A DNA stretch of 64,000 bases from contig OZ020516.1 in assembly GCA_963971425.1 (NCBI GenBank), positions 37,498,199-37,562,198 on the forward strand, given 5' to 3'. Under the pieces are notes generated by a model. That model did not search any database. It was given only the letters and a program-made list of their open reading frames with translations, and was not told the origin of the DNA. The stretch comes from Bryoerythrophyllum caledonicum (Eukaryota > Streptophyta > Bryopsida > Pottiales > Pottiaceae). The position numbers were made by a program, and so were the translations under genes. This document shows, piece by piece, positions 30,727-43,400 of this stretch; the stretch's first letter is position 1; each line of letters begins with the position of its first letter.

Positions 30727-33419
30727 GGGCCGCTTCACACCTAACGTCCGAGTCGAGAGTCTGTCGGTTTCCACCAATGAGGCCCGCTTTACACTACGGT
30801 GGAGAACTCTACCAGCCAAGAATTCAAGGGAAATGGAGCAATATGATTGGAGAACAATTTGTTCTTCACCGGATTGGGTTTACACTATGGCCAAGACTTG
30901 ACCGGTGAAGAACTTCAAGCATGGATGAAAAAATGACATGGATGCCTATGTGGCAACACTTTTTTAAAGAGGTCCTCTCCTCTCGATTAGTTTCTTGTCC
31001 GACCTCAACCCCCCGGACATGAAACCAAACCACTGGAGAAGAAGAACTTACTAAAAAAATTCTTTCCCCCTCCAAATTTGTTGAATTTAACAGCAGTTCA
31101 AGATCTTGCTTCTCCTTCCATGAGTGTCAATTTTTGAAAAAAAAATTAATGGGTAAGATGTGCATTTTTTTCTAGTTCATGTGGGAAAATTTCAAGTCCA
31201 TTCAATAAGTATTGAGTGAGTCACGTGCATTTTAGTGGGAGGGGGTTCTGCAATAAAATTCAGGGTCAGTTTTGAACACTGCAACTTCGGCGTGATGTAA
31301 CTTCTTGGTGGAAGATTCTTATCCAACACTTGTATTTGTCAGAGATGCGCATTTTTGTCTAGTTTATGTGGTACAAATTTCAAGTCTATTCGATAAATAC
31401 TCAGTGAGTGACGTGCATTTTAGTAGAAGGGGGTTCTGCCATAAAATTCAGGGTCTGTTTTGAACACTGCCACTTCGGCGTGCTGTAACTTCTTGGTAGA
31501 ATATCCTTTTACAACACTTATTTTCACAAAGATGCGCATTGTTGTCTAGTTTATTTGGTGTAAATTTCAAGTCCGTTAGACTAGTATTGAGTGAGTTACG
31601 TGCATTTTAGTGGAAGGGGGTTCTACATATTTGCAAATTTTTATTGCTATTGATTTTCAACTGTTCTTTGATTGTAAATGACATGATTATGGGGCTTGTG
31701 TTTCAAGTAGGAGTTTACTACTTGTTACTTTTTCTTAGATTTTCAAAGTTGATTGTAACCCAAAAACTCTATGCTAGATTATATTTTCTAAACAAGAAGT
31801 AGAGTTAACCCGGTGTAATAAATGGCTCTCAAAATTACATTGTATGTTGAGTTCATGTGAACTTTTTACCACACAAATTAGAGAAGTAGGACCATTTTCT
31901 CCAACAAGTTTTACTACATTTTTACACTTGATGTAAAATGTATAGATTTTGAAAGGTGATTATGGCCAAAAATGCATGGGGGACCTTATAACAATAAGTA
32001 GATGGAAGATATCCATCCTTTGTTCAAAGAAATTAAAAGCTAATTTGGAAAATGATTTTTCATCTACAAAGAGTTGGCGCATTGGAGAAATTAAAAGGAA
32101 AAGACAAGATGACATTGGCAAAAAGCGGGAAGGAAGTTAAAAAAACAATTGACATTGATGGTACATGTTTTATCTAGAATAGTTGCTTTTGAGTTTTACC
32201 TTATATTTGGACATCAACTACATTGTCAAGGTATATCTTATCTTTATTTTTATTTTTATATTGACATCTTTTGAGATTTCTTTTACACACTCGTCTAATG
32301 TGCAAAATCATTTCATTTCTATTAATTGGGTCAATTATTGTCCACACAAAAAAAAACAATGTCCTCAAGTTTCATACTAATATTTTTTTTCAAATTATGA
32401 GTTATTTTTCATATTTCATTTTTAAAATTATTGTATTGAAAATATTTTATACCAACTTCATATTGTCTTTTTACAATATGATCTCAAGAAGGATTGAAAA
32501 AATATCGATTTTATGTCGATATTGATATGGAATGCGATTTATGACCCACATGGAATCAATATGACCATAAGAAACTTATATCTCTGATATATTCTACATA
32601 TGAACAAAATTGCCTTCTATTTTCCTGATGTACTTTTGGTAAATAAATTTTGAACAACCAAATCGAATTTTTTTTGTAGTATAAAAATTATAAAGTAGAA
32701 CCCACAGTAAGCACATAGATGTGTTGTTACCTAGTCTAATGTCAGCATCAACAAGCCTTATGTGGTAATTGAAGAAAAGGCAAGCAAATAATTAAAAGGT
32801 TTGAAACAAATCAATTATAACATGGTTGTGTGTGCTAACAACATGTATATTGTATTCATGTTAAATTTTTACCACACAAACTAGACAAGTAGGGGCTTTT
32901 TTCCCAACAACTGTTACCGTACTACATTTGGACATTTGATGCAAAAGATATAAATTTTTGTAGTTCAACGGAGCCCATAAAGTTACATAACATGTCCACG
33001 GGGACCATTAGAAATTGTGGTTTCCATTGGCTAGCATAAACTTTCTTGGTGGTGAAGTTCACCGATGGTCTTCACCTTATGAAGTTGGCCGGTGGACTTC
33101 ACTGTTGGGTGTTTACACTACTAACCGGTCAAGACTTCTTCATGCATTACTTTATTCTTATTTTGTCTTGTCCAACATCCACCGCTGAATGAAAGAGGCT
33201 AACATTTTTTGGCTAAATTTTTTTTGCTGATTTTTATTGGCGTAATGATATGGGGTTTGGACTTTGGACTTGGGATTTGGGGCTTCACACCACAGCCACC
33301 CAAATGCTTCAATATATGTATTTTAATGTTATTTTTAATCCAAAAGTTTGGACTCTCTCCATAGTTTGGACAGAAATTTTGACAGACGGACTCTCAACTT
33401 GACCTGGTGTGAAGCGGCC
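30727..33419. mobile_element. 2.7-kb TIR element, probably non-autonomous
   Basis: Left AGGGCCGCTTCACACC...GAGTCGAGAGTCTGTC; right, on the minus strand, AGGGCCGCTTCACACC...AAGTTGAGAGTCCGTC. The TIRs agree over about 40 bp with scattered mismatches. No transposase domain is seen inside. A second set of GGTGAAG/CTTCACC motifs near 30,790-30,920 and 33,050-33,150 suggests a related element nested or duplicated within. Target duplication not resolved. Confidence 0.65.
31150..31625 (+). repeat. Tandem array, three units of about 187 bp
   Basis: Units start at GATGYGCATTKTTKTCTAGTT near 31,156, 31,341 and 31,530, and share TGAGTGAGT(C/G/T)ACGTGCATTT and GGGGGTTCT. The third unit is truncated. It lies inside the 2.7-kb TIR element. 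Confidence 0.8.
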
Positions 33420-33727
33420 CTGATATTGGCACAACGTTGACATACCAAAGCTCAACTACATCTGGCTCAATCTTGTTTCTTCCAAACCCAGTTCTGGAGG
33501 TGCTTCTTCCAAGTCCACATGTGGACGGGCCACCACAATAACCATGGCAAAAGAGGCAACAAATTTAGCGGTAGGTGGCTTTAGAGAAGCTTGTAACTTC
33601 TCTAAGGCTACACAAAAAACATCCCATTTAGTGTAGTCACCCTAAATCAACAAAGGGGCAATTGACTTTAAGTTCATGCCACTTTGGAAAAAATTCCTAG
33701 GGCCTATTGCTTTGGTGGAGATGCTCT

Positions 33728-34950
33728 TATCCCCTAAATTACTTTGACGATTTCACACCAAAAACACTTCAAAACTGCTCGTTTTAGTGGAATGAGTAAT
33801 GAAGGAATCAAAAACCTATCTTTCTATTTTTAACCATACAATCTCAATTAATACTTATTAAGTAACATACTCACAAAATTTCATCAATTTTGATCGTACA
33901 AATTGGAAGATTATAGTGTTTAAAGTAGTGAAAATGATTCATTTTCTTCCGAGCGTTTAGTGGATAAGCAAACTTTGACTTCACTTGGTGTCCATTTTTT
34001 GCAATACACAAGGTCTAAATTCATTACCATCATGTTAAACATGTTAATAGCTCCTTGCACACCAATGTTTAGAGGTAAAGTAAGGGTCTAGCATATTAAA
34101 TAAAACTAGTACATCCCCCGTTGTCATCAACTGGCCCGGGCAATCCCAAGTTAAATAAATGTATGCAAATGCAAAAATCAAATTTACCCATTATATACGC
34201 ATTATGTACTATATATAACTATTATTCACTTTAAATACCCATTATTTATTTCATATACGTGTTATTGTCTTTTAATAACTACCATTTATTTTATGTACCC
34301 GAGGTAGTATATTGTGTAGTTTCAATATGTTGGAAATTATGGTTTTATTTTTTTATTTTTGATACATAATACAAATTTAAAACTCAATAAGCCAAATATG
34401 AATAAAAGGGCACTATAAAATATTCCTCCAAAGGGCACACATGGAGGATTCTTTCAAAGTTCACATTCAATTCAAAGGGCACATTTGATTCAAATGATAA
34501 ATCCAAAGGTCACATGACGAGGAGCGGCGGACAGACAAAGTGACGCCTTTTATATAGGTAGATGTGCAAAGAGTGGAGGTTCAAAGGTTTCAATTCACAT
34601 TTTGTATCTTGTAAACTTAATATGTTTTAGAATGAGAATCCAAATAGTCAATAAGAAGATTTACACCACATAGTGCCGTGAGGAAAATATGAAGTAAAAC
34701 TTATGAAGATCTCTAAGTTTTATGTGGGAAAGGAAGAAGATTTTTTGGTACCTTGCCCGACAATGTGTGACAATGTGTGGAAATGTTTGATCTGGGTCTA
34801 TATGCTATTTTTCACTAAAGACAAGAGGTTGTGTTTTTACAATATGAAAGGAAATCATATTATTCGCTAGTGTTGAAAATCTCACATTCAATAGACTATC
34901 CTAGCAAAAGTTTTTGGAGTTGCCTGACATGCTTGCTCTCCCCATTTGAG
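33728..34950 (+). mobile_element. TTAA-family element carrying a nested R1 repeat
   Basis: It matches the family from ATCCCCTAAATTAC through to the CAAAAGTTTTTGGAG block near 34,905. The match is interrupted at 34,108-34,563 by repeat R1 and resumes with TGTGCAAAGAGTGGAGG. The right TIR is not recognisable. Confidence 0.7.
34108..34563 (+). repeat. Dispersed repeat R1, copy 2 (nested)
   Basis: ACTAGTACATCCCCCGTTGT...TTTTATATAGGTAGA, colinear with 745-1,405 but with most of the tandem array deleted. Uninterrupted family copies read AAAACAAGTGTGCAAGG across the same point, so the borders are exact to a few bases. Confidence 0.7.
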
Positions 34951-35281
34951 GGACTAAAACAACTAGAGTCTTGATAAAGAGTCCTATAAAGTGTAGAATC
35001 ACAAGGAAAAATGTGGCAAATGAGCATGCACTAGGAGGCCAACTGCGGACCGTTGTAGGGCCAATAGCGGAGTGTTTGCAAGGCCCGTCGGCGTTGGTAG
35101 CTCTCCAGTGGACTAAGCACCTATTCTACACTCCACGCCATGTGTTGAGTTTGTGGATGGTGGATGATGCTCTGCAATATCACTTTATCATTACATCCAT
35201 CCCTTCCATAATTTATAGCCATATTTGGCTTTGGTGAATGGAAGTGGTAAAAAGTTGGTAGAGGAAAAAATTAGAAGTGGA

Positions 35282-35577
35282 TTTAATCCCTAAGTTCCAA
35301 AGGCTTTGTTACACCAAAACCACCTCAAAACTCCTTCTTTAAGATGAGACATTGCAAGACAAATTTCAACAATTTTTACTATTTTCAATTGTAGGAATCT
35401 CAAATTAACTATTACAAGTAGACACTCAATTTTTTTGTAAACTATTATTGCAAAAATTATAAGATAGATGCATTTGAAGAATGTAGTATGATTTTTTTCT
35501 TCCTTGCATGGACATGATCAACATACTTTGACTCAAGAAAATGGAACATCTTTCCACTACACATTGCATAAATTTTG

Positions 35578-35645
<68 letters not shown>

Positions 35646-36215
35646 CATACATTCTACCTTGTGTTAGGTAATTGCACGCAAAAAATCATAAGTAATGGAG
35701 GTGATTAGGATAAGAAAATGGACTTGCAATAATTAGGGGTATAGAAAAGTAGCCATTTAAATAGGAAAGCACCTTTAAAACAAAAATAATTGATAAATCT
35801 CAAATCCGGCGTTGGATAAAATCATTATGCCTTCTTTTGTTGGGCAAAAAATAAATGGAAAAAATGGTATTTTTAATCTCTATGTGTTATAAAGTAAAAA
35901 AATGGAGGTTGCCAAGAACTTTCCTGCCTCTCCTACCCGCCTCAAGAAATTGCACTATTATGTGGTTTTACTATTCAAGTTCTACAATAAAACAATTCAG
36001 CTCTATAGTACTCTGCACAACTTGCCCCTTCAAACTAAGAATTTACTTTGGGTAGCATAACTTTTTCATTAGATGTAGGAAAATTATACTTCTACGAAGC
36101 GCTTGATAAAGTCCATTTACAATATTGATTTCAAAGAGGAATGTTATGAATTTCACCGCATGAATATGTCCAAACCTTCAAAAGCCCCATGAAGGGATTC
36201 TTGAAAATTCAAAGG
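35282..36215 (+). mobile_element. TTAA-family element, diverged, with internal (AT)n
   Basis: TTTAATCCCTAAGTTCC start, family blocks in order, and an (AT)n tract at 35,577-35,645 placed within the body. The right end is degenerate near TTCAAAGGTTA. Confidence 0.55.
35577..35645. repeat. (AT)n microsatellite
   Basis: Nearly pure AT dinucleotide over about 65 bp. Confidence 0.95.
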
Positions 36216-36261
36216 TTATCTTAAGTGCTTGACAACTTTAGCACGGTTGCACCTCCATCCA

Positions 36262-36293
<32 letters not shown>
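36262..36293. repeat. (AT)n microsatellite
   Basis: Pure AT dinucleotide tract of about 30 bp. Confidence 0.95.
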
Positions 36294-36294
<1 letters not shown>

Positions 36295-36311
36295 CTCACA
36301 TCCCGGATGGG

Positions 36312-36520
36312 GGTGCCGGAGTGAATCAAGTGTCTGTTTATTCCACCTCTAAATCAATGCCCACCAGCCATAGGTATAGTAGTATGGAAGTACTCTCCCC
36401 TCTCGAGGATAGACATTGTGTAGCACAAAACCAGTACCAGTAACCAATAACCAAGAATCAAGGACCAATCACACCCACAAGGTTCAATACAAAGAGTTGG
36501 AGTGTAAGGTTTTAGATGAA
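36312..36520 (-). repeat. SINE fragment, antisense
   Basis: The reverse complement matches the SINE body (CCTCGAGAGGGGAGAGTA, GGCATTGATTTAGAG). It is related to the antisense fragment at 2,385-2,560, including the trailing ACCAGTAACCAATAACC text. Confidence 0.6.
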
Positions 36521-36839
36521 CAATTGAGAGGGTTTTTATTTTATTTTTATAATATTTTTTTATTAATTATATCCACCTGCACAATTCAAAGGCACACCCG
36601 TTATTCTACTTTAGTGACACAATGAGGTTGGATGGAGGTTGGAACGTTGGTGAGGCCATTAGTATTACTTATAAATGATATTAGGTCATCAAGTTAGCGG
36701 CATTATAACTTATTACAAATTAAGTTTGCCGCATCATTACTTATCACAAATTGTACAACTTACAGAGAGAATGAGTGTAACCTGATTGAGAAAGGTGTCT
36801 AATTAGTCTACATTGCCCATACAAGAGATTTCCTGATTG

Positions 36840-37016
36840 TCCATTCCAAAGAAGAATGAGCAGACATAGATGATGAGATTTCAATATGGAGAGAAATAGT
36901 GTATGAAAGATTTCATGCTCTTATGATGCACCAATGGAATGCACATTGAGTGGAAAGGCAAACTATGTTCTTGGGTTCTATCCAATGCAAGCTAAAGCTC
37001 CCCTTGTAGTATTTTG
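36840..37016 (+). repeat. Host repeat R2, left of element B
   Basis: GATGAGATTTCAATATGGA...CTTGGGTTCTATCCAATGCAAG matches 63,350-63,470. The repeat is cut by element B at the 12-mer TGTAGTATTTTG (37,005-37,016). Confidence 0.7.
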
Positions 37017-37073
37017 CAACGACGCTAGAATGTGAGCGGTGAGCGGTGAGCAATGAGCCATGAGCAGTGAGCC
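37017..37073 (+). repeat. Left terminus of element B
   Basis: GCTAGAATGTGAGCGGTGAG followed by variants of GTGAGC / ATGAGC. These repeated GAGC words also follow the inner terminus at 7,559. Confidence 0.75.
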
Positions 37074-37506
37074 TTTTTTTAGTACGGAATATGCTAATTT
37101 TGAGTATATTTCCATTTTTGCTATCAATAGTACTTTAAAAAACCTATAACCGTGGACTGTAAAATGTCTTCAATGACATTAAAGTTCTACATGGCCTCCT
37201 ACTTGATTGAACTTCCGGTCATTTCAAAAATATAAGGTTAGATTTTGCACCTTCTTTGATGCCCAAATTGCTCTCTCCAATTTAGAAATAGTGATTTTTA
37301 TGGATGAAAAATATGATGGATGTACAGAGTTATAGATGAACAAATTTCGTGGATGAGCAAGTTTTGGGTTGAAAAGGGTGCACGGACGTGCATCATTCAA
37401 ATGGGCCCTACCAAATTCACTCAATTTTTCTAATAAGATGATGAAGTACGCAAGTATATATTGTAGCAATGACATTTAAAATAGATAGTACTTTTGACAA
37501 CACCAC

Positions 37507-37834
37507 CTACAGTGTAGTGATGCCAGCCTCTTCGCGAACAAAATTCGCCAACTCCACATCCGACATCTTGCAAAGACGCCAATAATATGTATCACTACAA
37601 TCTACAAAAGTGGAGTTTGGACTCCACTCGAAGCCAAGGAAGTACGCAATGCCTTTATAAGCTTTACGTGTGCCATAAGTCCAACGAATAGTCCCATCTT
37701 GATTATACTTCACCAGCGTCTCAAATATCTTGGATAACTTCGCAACATGGCCTGACAGTTCTCGGATAGCTCCATATGATTGGGCATCGACCAAGTAGCT
37801 CTCAATGTCGTATTTAGTTGGGGGATATGGCATC
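37507..37834 (-). CDS. Unidentified 109-codon exon inside element B
   Basis: An open minus-strand frame follows an acceptor (TTGCAG just upstream, + strand 37,835-37,840) and ends with a stop at 37,507. Recognisable segments include KYDIESYLVDAQSYGAIREL and YKGIAYFLGFEW. Composition is protein-like and there is no internal stop. No counterpart was found in element A. It could be an extra last exon of the transposase or a captured host gene fragment (Pack-MULE style). No family recognised. Confidence 0.4.
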
Positions 37835-38288
37835 TGCAATTACAAGGAAGCACAATTCAGAATCACCTCATTCACGTAGGTTAGAAAATGGCTATACAAA
37901 ACGAATAATTGAGCCATGATTCTAAATAAAATGGAATACCAAGACAAAGTGTGAAGGTACCATATTTGCATGCTAAAATGGCCTCAATGCATGTTCAAGT
38001 GAAAAGAGGATAGACTTATACAAAAGACAAAGGATGTTGTTAAAACAACCATTATGGTTTATTGGCAACCATTGGAACATACATGGGTACAATACTCGTA
38101 TTGCACCACAATACGAATGAGTGGTATACGATAACTCACTTTTCACAAAAATAATAGCCTTCACATCTTAGGATTAAAAATTCTAGTTTTGGGCTTTTAG
38201 AGTCCTCAATTTTTGATTAAATTTTTTTAACGTACAATAATTGTTTTTCCTTGAAATTCTAACCACTGCACTCATGAAATTATACAAT

Positions 38289-38810
38289 GAATTTTACAAT
38301 ATAGCAATCGAGGGATTATGGGCACCTTGGCGCCAAAGTGCCCATATGGAGCTTTGTTCGTTCTTGTAATTGCGTTTCTTTACTGCCAATAAGTCATTCC
38401 AACCTTTGACAAAAAAAGAAAAGTGAACTTTACAAAATAGCAATTGAGAGATTATGGGCACCTTGGCGCCAAAGTGCCCATTTGGAGCTCTGTTCGTTCT
38501 TATAGTTGCATTTTTTACTACCATTAAGTCCTTCATCCTTTGTCTAAATGAAAACAATGAACTTTACAAAATAACAAGTCCTTCCATTATTTACACAAAA
38601 GAAAACAGTCAACTTTACAAAATAGCAATCGAGGGATTATAGGCACCTTGGTGCCAAAGTGCCCATATGGAGTACTAGAATGTCTTGTAGTTGCGATACT
38701 GTACAACTACTAAATCCTTCTATTCTTCACACAAAATCATAAAACAATAACTTTACAAAATTGCTCTGGCGGAAAAATACGCACCTTCGTACCGAGGTGC
38801 CAAGGTTTAG
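38289..38810. repeat. Tandem units carrying 24-nt palindromes
   Basis: Units begin with ACTTTACAAAATAGCAAT and carry GGGCACCTTGGC/GCCAAAGTGCCC at 38,320-38,343 and 38,456-38,479, a variant at 38,641-38,664, and a diverged GCACCTTCGTACCGAGGTGC near 38,781-38,800. The arms have a single mismatch. The array lies between the SWIM exon and the downstream exon, so it is probably intronic. Confidence 0.8.
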
Positions 38811-38890
38811 CTCCAAGTTCTTATGTAAAATCCCAAACATATATTAGAAACGAGGAAGTAATATGTCCGTACTACTGTGAACCTACAATC

Positions 38891-39215
38891 TTAGAGATTG
38901 CTATCGCGAAGCACCAACTGTATTTCATCGAAGCTGAGACTTGGAGCATGTATGAACTTGTCATCTTCACATTTTGCCTTGCAAAGGTATCGATACACAT
39001 AATACAAATGCTTGCAGTTTGTCCATGCTTCGCGCTTACCTAGTGCACCACTGCTCATGCTAACAAAATAATCACACATGCAGGAGGGAAAGTCAGAAAA
39101 AGAAATCACATATGTCATCTCGTCCGGAACAATACCTGATTGGAGCGCAATGACTCTTCCATAGCCGGGATATGGAATTGGCATCCCATTCTTCACTGTG
39201 CTTGTCGTAGTCTAG
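38891..39215 (-). pseudogene. Element B transposase, SWIM exon
   Basis: The minus strand gives KNGMPIPYPGYGRVIALQSG, then FPSCMCDYF...NCKHLYYVY (CxC...CxH SWIM finger) and FIHAPSLSFDEIQLVL, ending at a stop at 38,891. It is colinear with both SWIM copies in element A. The 5' part of the exon is separated from the rest of the gene (44,168 onward) by a 4.9-kb insert at a point where the A copies read continuously. Confidence 0.7.
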
Positions 39216-40834
39216 TGGTTCGTTATTATCAAAATTAACCGAAATTAACCTGAAGTAAGCCCACGTTACCATATCGTTTCCAGAGATTTTTATCGTGCAT
39301 CAAACCCTTTAAATCTTAACAACAATTCACACATAATACCTCGGCACATCCCGGAGGATGGCTTCCCCGGTACCCTAGTAACCGGGAACAAGTAACCACA
39401 TGTGTTTTAGTTAAACTGTGTTGAGCGTCAGAGTAGATTTCCGGTAAGTTTTTACACTGCCCGAAAAGTCGCTGCCCTCCGTTCTCGCAGTCCAGAGGCC
39501 ACAATATCAATAATCTAACCCTACACCTTGAAAGAGTTAAAAAGGTCGCAACCAGTTTACCGATCTTCACAATCTACCGGGAACTTGTCCCGGTAAACCG
39601 ATCACGCATGCCCAGATTTCAACTACAACCACACCTAATGAATCAAAGCAAGAAGATACAAGACTCACAACAAGTTAGTACTAAGCAAATCATATGAGCA
39701 AAACAACCTTCCACGGGGATCGTCGAAACTCATCCACTGCAAGGGTAATAATCCCGGAATTCTCCGGACTCAGGGTTAGCCGGGATGTCTCCCGGTGTAC
39801 TGAGTGAAAGAGGATGTCACCCCCTACTCTCCACCAATCCGAACACTTCCCATTTAAAGGAGCTATCATAAATAGTCGTGGGCTTCTCAGATCCTATCCA
39901 ATAAAACAACTCTTCCCGGTCCCACCGGTGAACGGTCTAGAGCATAAGTTCCAGACCTCACTCTACCTATCTAACCCGGATATTCTAGCCCCTTGGGATG
40001 TCTCTACTCACACTCAATCACTTAACACACAACAAGTCACAACCTTACACACCTAGCAAAGACACATTAGGAGGACTCAACTCTCTCCCGATCTACTCAC
40101 ACAAGCTCAACAAAGACTCCAGACACAAGTAAAGAAGGCAAGACATGAGCACATCAACAAAGAGAAGAGTACTTAACACAAGAGCCCAAGGTCTTTTAAG
40201 TACACAAAGGCTACTAACTACCCTCCAAAACTAGATCCAAAAATGACAAAACAGCATCTAGAGAGTGCACTAAAGTCAATAGCACTCCAAAAGAAGATCC
40301 ACTAAAGGACAGAACCACATCTAGATCCTAAAATCAAGGGTAGCCTAGTCACCGACCGATTACCGGTAGACCGGTATACCGGTAGACTTCCGGTCTCGGG
40401 ACCGATGAACCTTTCCCTAATAAAAGTAAGTAGTCGGAGAAACCACTCAAGTGGCAGTAACCGAGTGTGCAATGGGGCCCATCGACGTCACCACTCTCAT
40501 CCTAGTGTTTTAAATCTAGCAACTTAAAACAACATCCCACCAACCGGTGAGGTAAATCAACACATAACATATAACAAAGACTCAACCGGAAGACTCTTCC
40601 GATCGAGACGTATAGGGATTGTCACTACGTCTGGAAGTACCCACATGGTCGAGAGAATTCCCCGGGAGATCGGAGGTCTCAATCGGGAGGTCGGAGATCT
40701 ACCGATGGTCCGGTGGAATGGCGGTATCCACCGGAAGGTTGAGTGTATCTATAGATACACGCGGAGTCTCCTTAAGCTCAATCAATATGGCCATAGAAGA
40801 TTCTACCAAGGACTCCGGGGTTGAGGAAGAGAGG

Positions 40835-40935
40835 TCTACCGGTTCTTTCCCGGTAGGAGTCTACCGGTTCTTTCCCGGTAGGAGTCTACCGGTTCTTTTC
40901 CGGTAGGAGTCTACCGGTTCTTTTCCGATAGGAGT
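40835..40935 (+). repeat. 25-bp tandem repeat
   Basis: GTCTACCGGTTCTTTTCCGG plus TAGGA, about four units. The unit contains the inverted pair CTACCGG/CCGGTAG. Confidence 0.85.
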
Positions 40936-41894
40936 TACCGGGAGGTTTCTTTTTTCTTTCGTAGACCTTCACATTCCACTCCTTGGAGAATGGGGAATCC
41001 ACCTGACTCACCGGTAGAGCCATATTGTCCCGGGTGAACATAAACCACAAAATGCTTGTACTTCCACCAATCTCCCTATTAACTTGTCACAAACTCCGAT
41101 CCGGCCCGGAAACACAAATCTACCGGTCAACCGGTAAACAACTCCGGAACACCGTGCTAGAATATGTGGATATAGGTGTCTCACACATCTAGCAACATAC
41201 TAACAACACAAGGTCACATATAATCGTAACGAGGAGAGGACTTGGAAGACAAAGACTTAGAAAGAGGATTTTCCCCGGTCGATCGGGAAGCCCGGGAAAA
41301 ATATAAGAAATGTGGACAAGACCTTAAAATGATAGGAGGATGGAGACAACTCAAAAGAACGACTTGCCACAAGGCTATGACAATCGACAACAACTAATAT
41401 AGACTACACATGTAAACAACACAATAAGATCTAGATGGAGTTCCTCGGGGGACTTTTTCTTTAGACCGATGAGGATGTTACCAGGGAGTCACCCCAGTAG
41501 AAAAGAGAGGAAAAGACTCACAAACAAGAAATTCGCACAAACAAAAGGAACCCAATATGGGCAAGAGTCACATTTGTCGTTGCACCCACAATCTCCATTC
41601 TTTGTCTCTTTTATCTTCTTGCTCTGGCCACTAATCTCTTCCACTTCTATAAACCCTAGAAATCTCCACCACCTCCAACAAATCTAGAAAGCGCGCACCT
41701 CTTCCACCAAACCCTAGCTCGCGCACTTCTTCCACCACCTTCAAGACACATGAAAAGCCTCATGTTCTTCTTCTTCTTCTTCCTCCTAGTTGCACCACCT
41801 CTTCTTCAAATCTTCTCTTTGAAACTCCAACTTGCACCTTTGTTGCACCTCCTTATCTTCTTCTTCAAAACCCCAACTCCAAAACAAACAAATA

Positions 41895-42045
41895 AAGAGA
41901 GAGCGAGAGAGTATGAGAGAAGGAGATAGAGAAGAAAATTTCAGGAGGGGGAAGATTTTAGAGAGAGAGGGAGAGAGGGAGAGAGGAGAGTCCCAGGAGA
42001 GGAGAGGAAAACTTCTGGAGGGAGGGAAATTTCGGAAAGGGAACT
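41895..42045 (+). repeat. Purine-rich (GA) tract
   Basis: Long strand-asymmetric run of GAGAGAG and GGAGG words. Open frames on both strands here are compositional. Confidence 0.8.
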
Positions 42046-42403
42046 GTTGGAGGCAGCTAGAGCTACCCAGGCTGCTGCACGGGCACCCGGGTATCATCCC
42101 ATATCCGGGTTGGTATATGGGCTAGTTCATACCCGAGTTGATACCTGAGTATGTATTTTTTATTTTAAAAAAAAAATTAAAATTGATTTTTTCTATTTTT
42201 ATTTCTTTTTGGTCTTTTCTTTTCTTTTCTCTACCACTATTTCTAATTCAAACAAGAATTAGCATCTAAAAGAACTCAACTACTTCGAACTACACTAAAG
42301 ATGGCATTTAGTGTAATAGTACAAATAGTGTAATTACCCTAGTACACTATTTGTGAACAAGTTGGCAATTAGTGTTAGCTGCCATTGTCATTTATAATAA
42401 CCC

Positions 42404-42615
42404 CCAATCATCCACCTACCTTAGTATACTATTTTTAAAACAATTAACAATTAGTTTTAGTCCAAAATCATCCACCTACCTTAGTACACTATTTTTAAAA
42501 CAATTAACAATTAGTTTTAGTCCAAAATCATCCACCTACCTTAGTATACTATTTCTAAAACAATTGATAAATAGTTTTAATTCCCAATCAACCATCTACA
42601 GTAGCACATAAAGTT
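42404..42615 (+). repeat. 72-bp tandem repeat, three units
   Basis: ATCCACCTACCTTAGTAYAC plus TATTTTTAAAACAATT... is repeated at about 42,410, 42,470 and 42,530, decaying in the third unit. Confidence 0.85.
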
Positions 42616-42619
42616 GTTA

Positions 42620-43400
42620 AGAAGTTCATAAACTAATATTAAAATAATATTAAAATAATATTCATAATACCTAAATAATAAATATTTGATATTTAAACAA
42701 TATGTAATGTATGTTTATTTAATACTTCATTAGTATTACAATAATATGATATTACAATAGTATTACATTAATATTATGATATTTAAATATATAAATGATA
42801 ATTTATGAATATTCAATGAGTATACATTATACAATGAATATTTAATAAATATTCAATGAATATTTAATAAATATTCAATGAATATTTAATAAATATTCAA
42901 TGAATAATTCATGACTATTTATGAATATTTTTGAATGTTTAATAAATATGTATTTAATATTTACTTCATATTTCATGAATATGTACTGAATATGTACTGA
43001 ATATTTGATGAATATTTAGTTAATATTTGATTCACATTCACTTAATATGTAATTAATATTTAAATGATATTCTGTTAGTTTTTAATATATATTTTATAAA
43101 TATTTACTTAGTATTTAGTTGATATTTAACTAATACGTAATTGATATGTAATGAGAATTTGTGAATATTTAATGAATATAGACTATATATCATGATTTTT
43201 ATGAATATTTAAATATTTTAGAAATATAGTATAATACTTTTGTATATTTATAAGTTTTGTGAATATTTAATTTGGATATATATTCATTTATCATGATCCA
43301 TGATTATTTAATGTTTGTTTTTTACCATTTTCATTATTCGATATTTAATATTTTAGTATCCAATATTCTCTAAATGAACATTTATTGTTTGTTTGTTTAT
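42620..43400. repeat. AATATT-rich region
   Basis: Almost only A and T with AATATTTAATAAATATTCAA units (22 bp, three tandem copies at about 42,835-42,905). Possible matrix-attachment-like composition, but nothing more specific. Confidence 0.7.

Noticed and set aside
35426-35648. Tyr/Ile-rich frames over the AT tract
   Set aside because: They are translation of an (AT)n microsatellite. The same applies near 62,080-62,140.
42372-42611. Repetitive 79-codon protein
   Set aside because: The repeated residues simply follow a 72-bp DNA tandem inside a non-coding AT-rich element.
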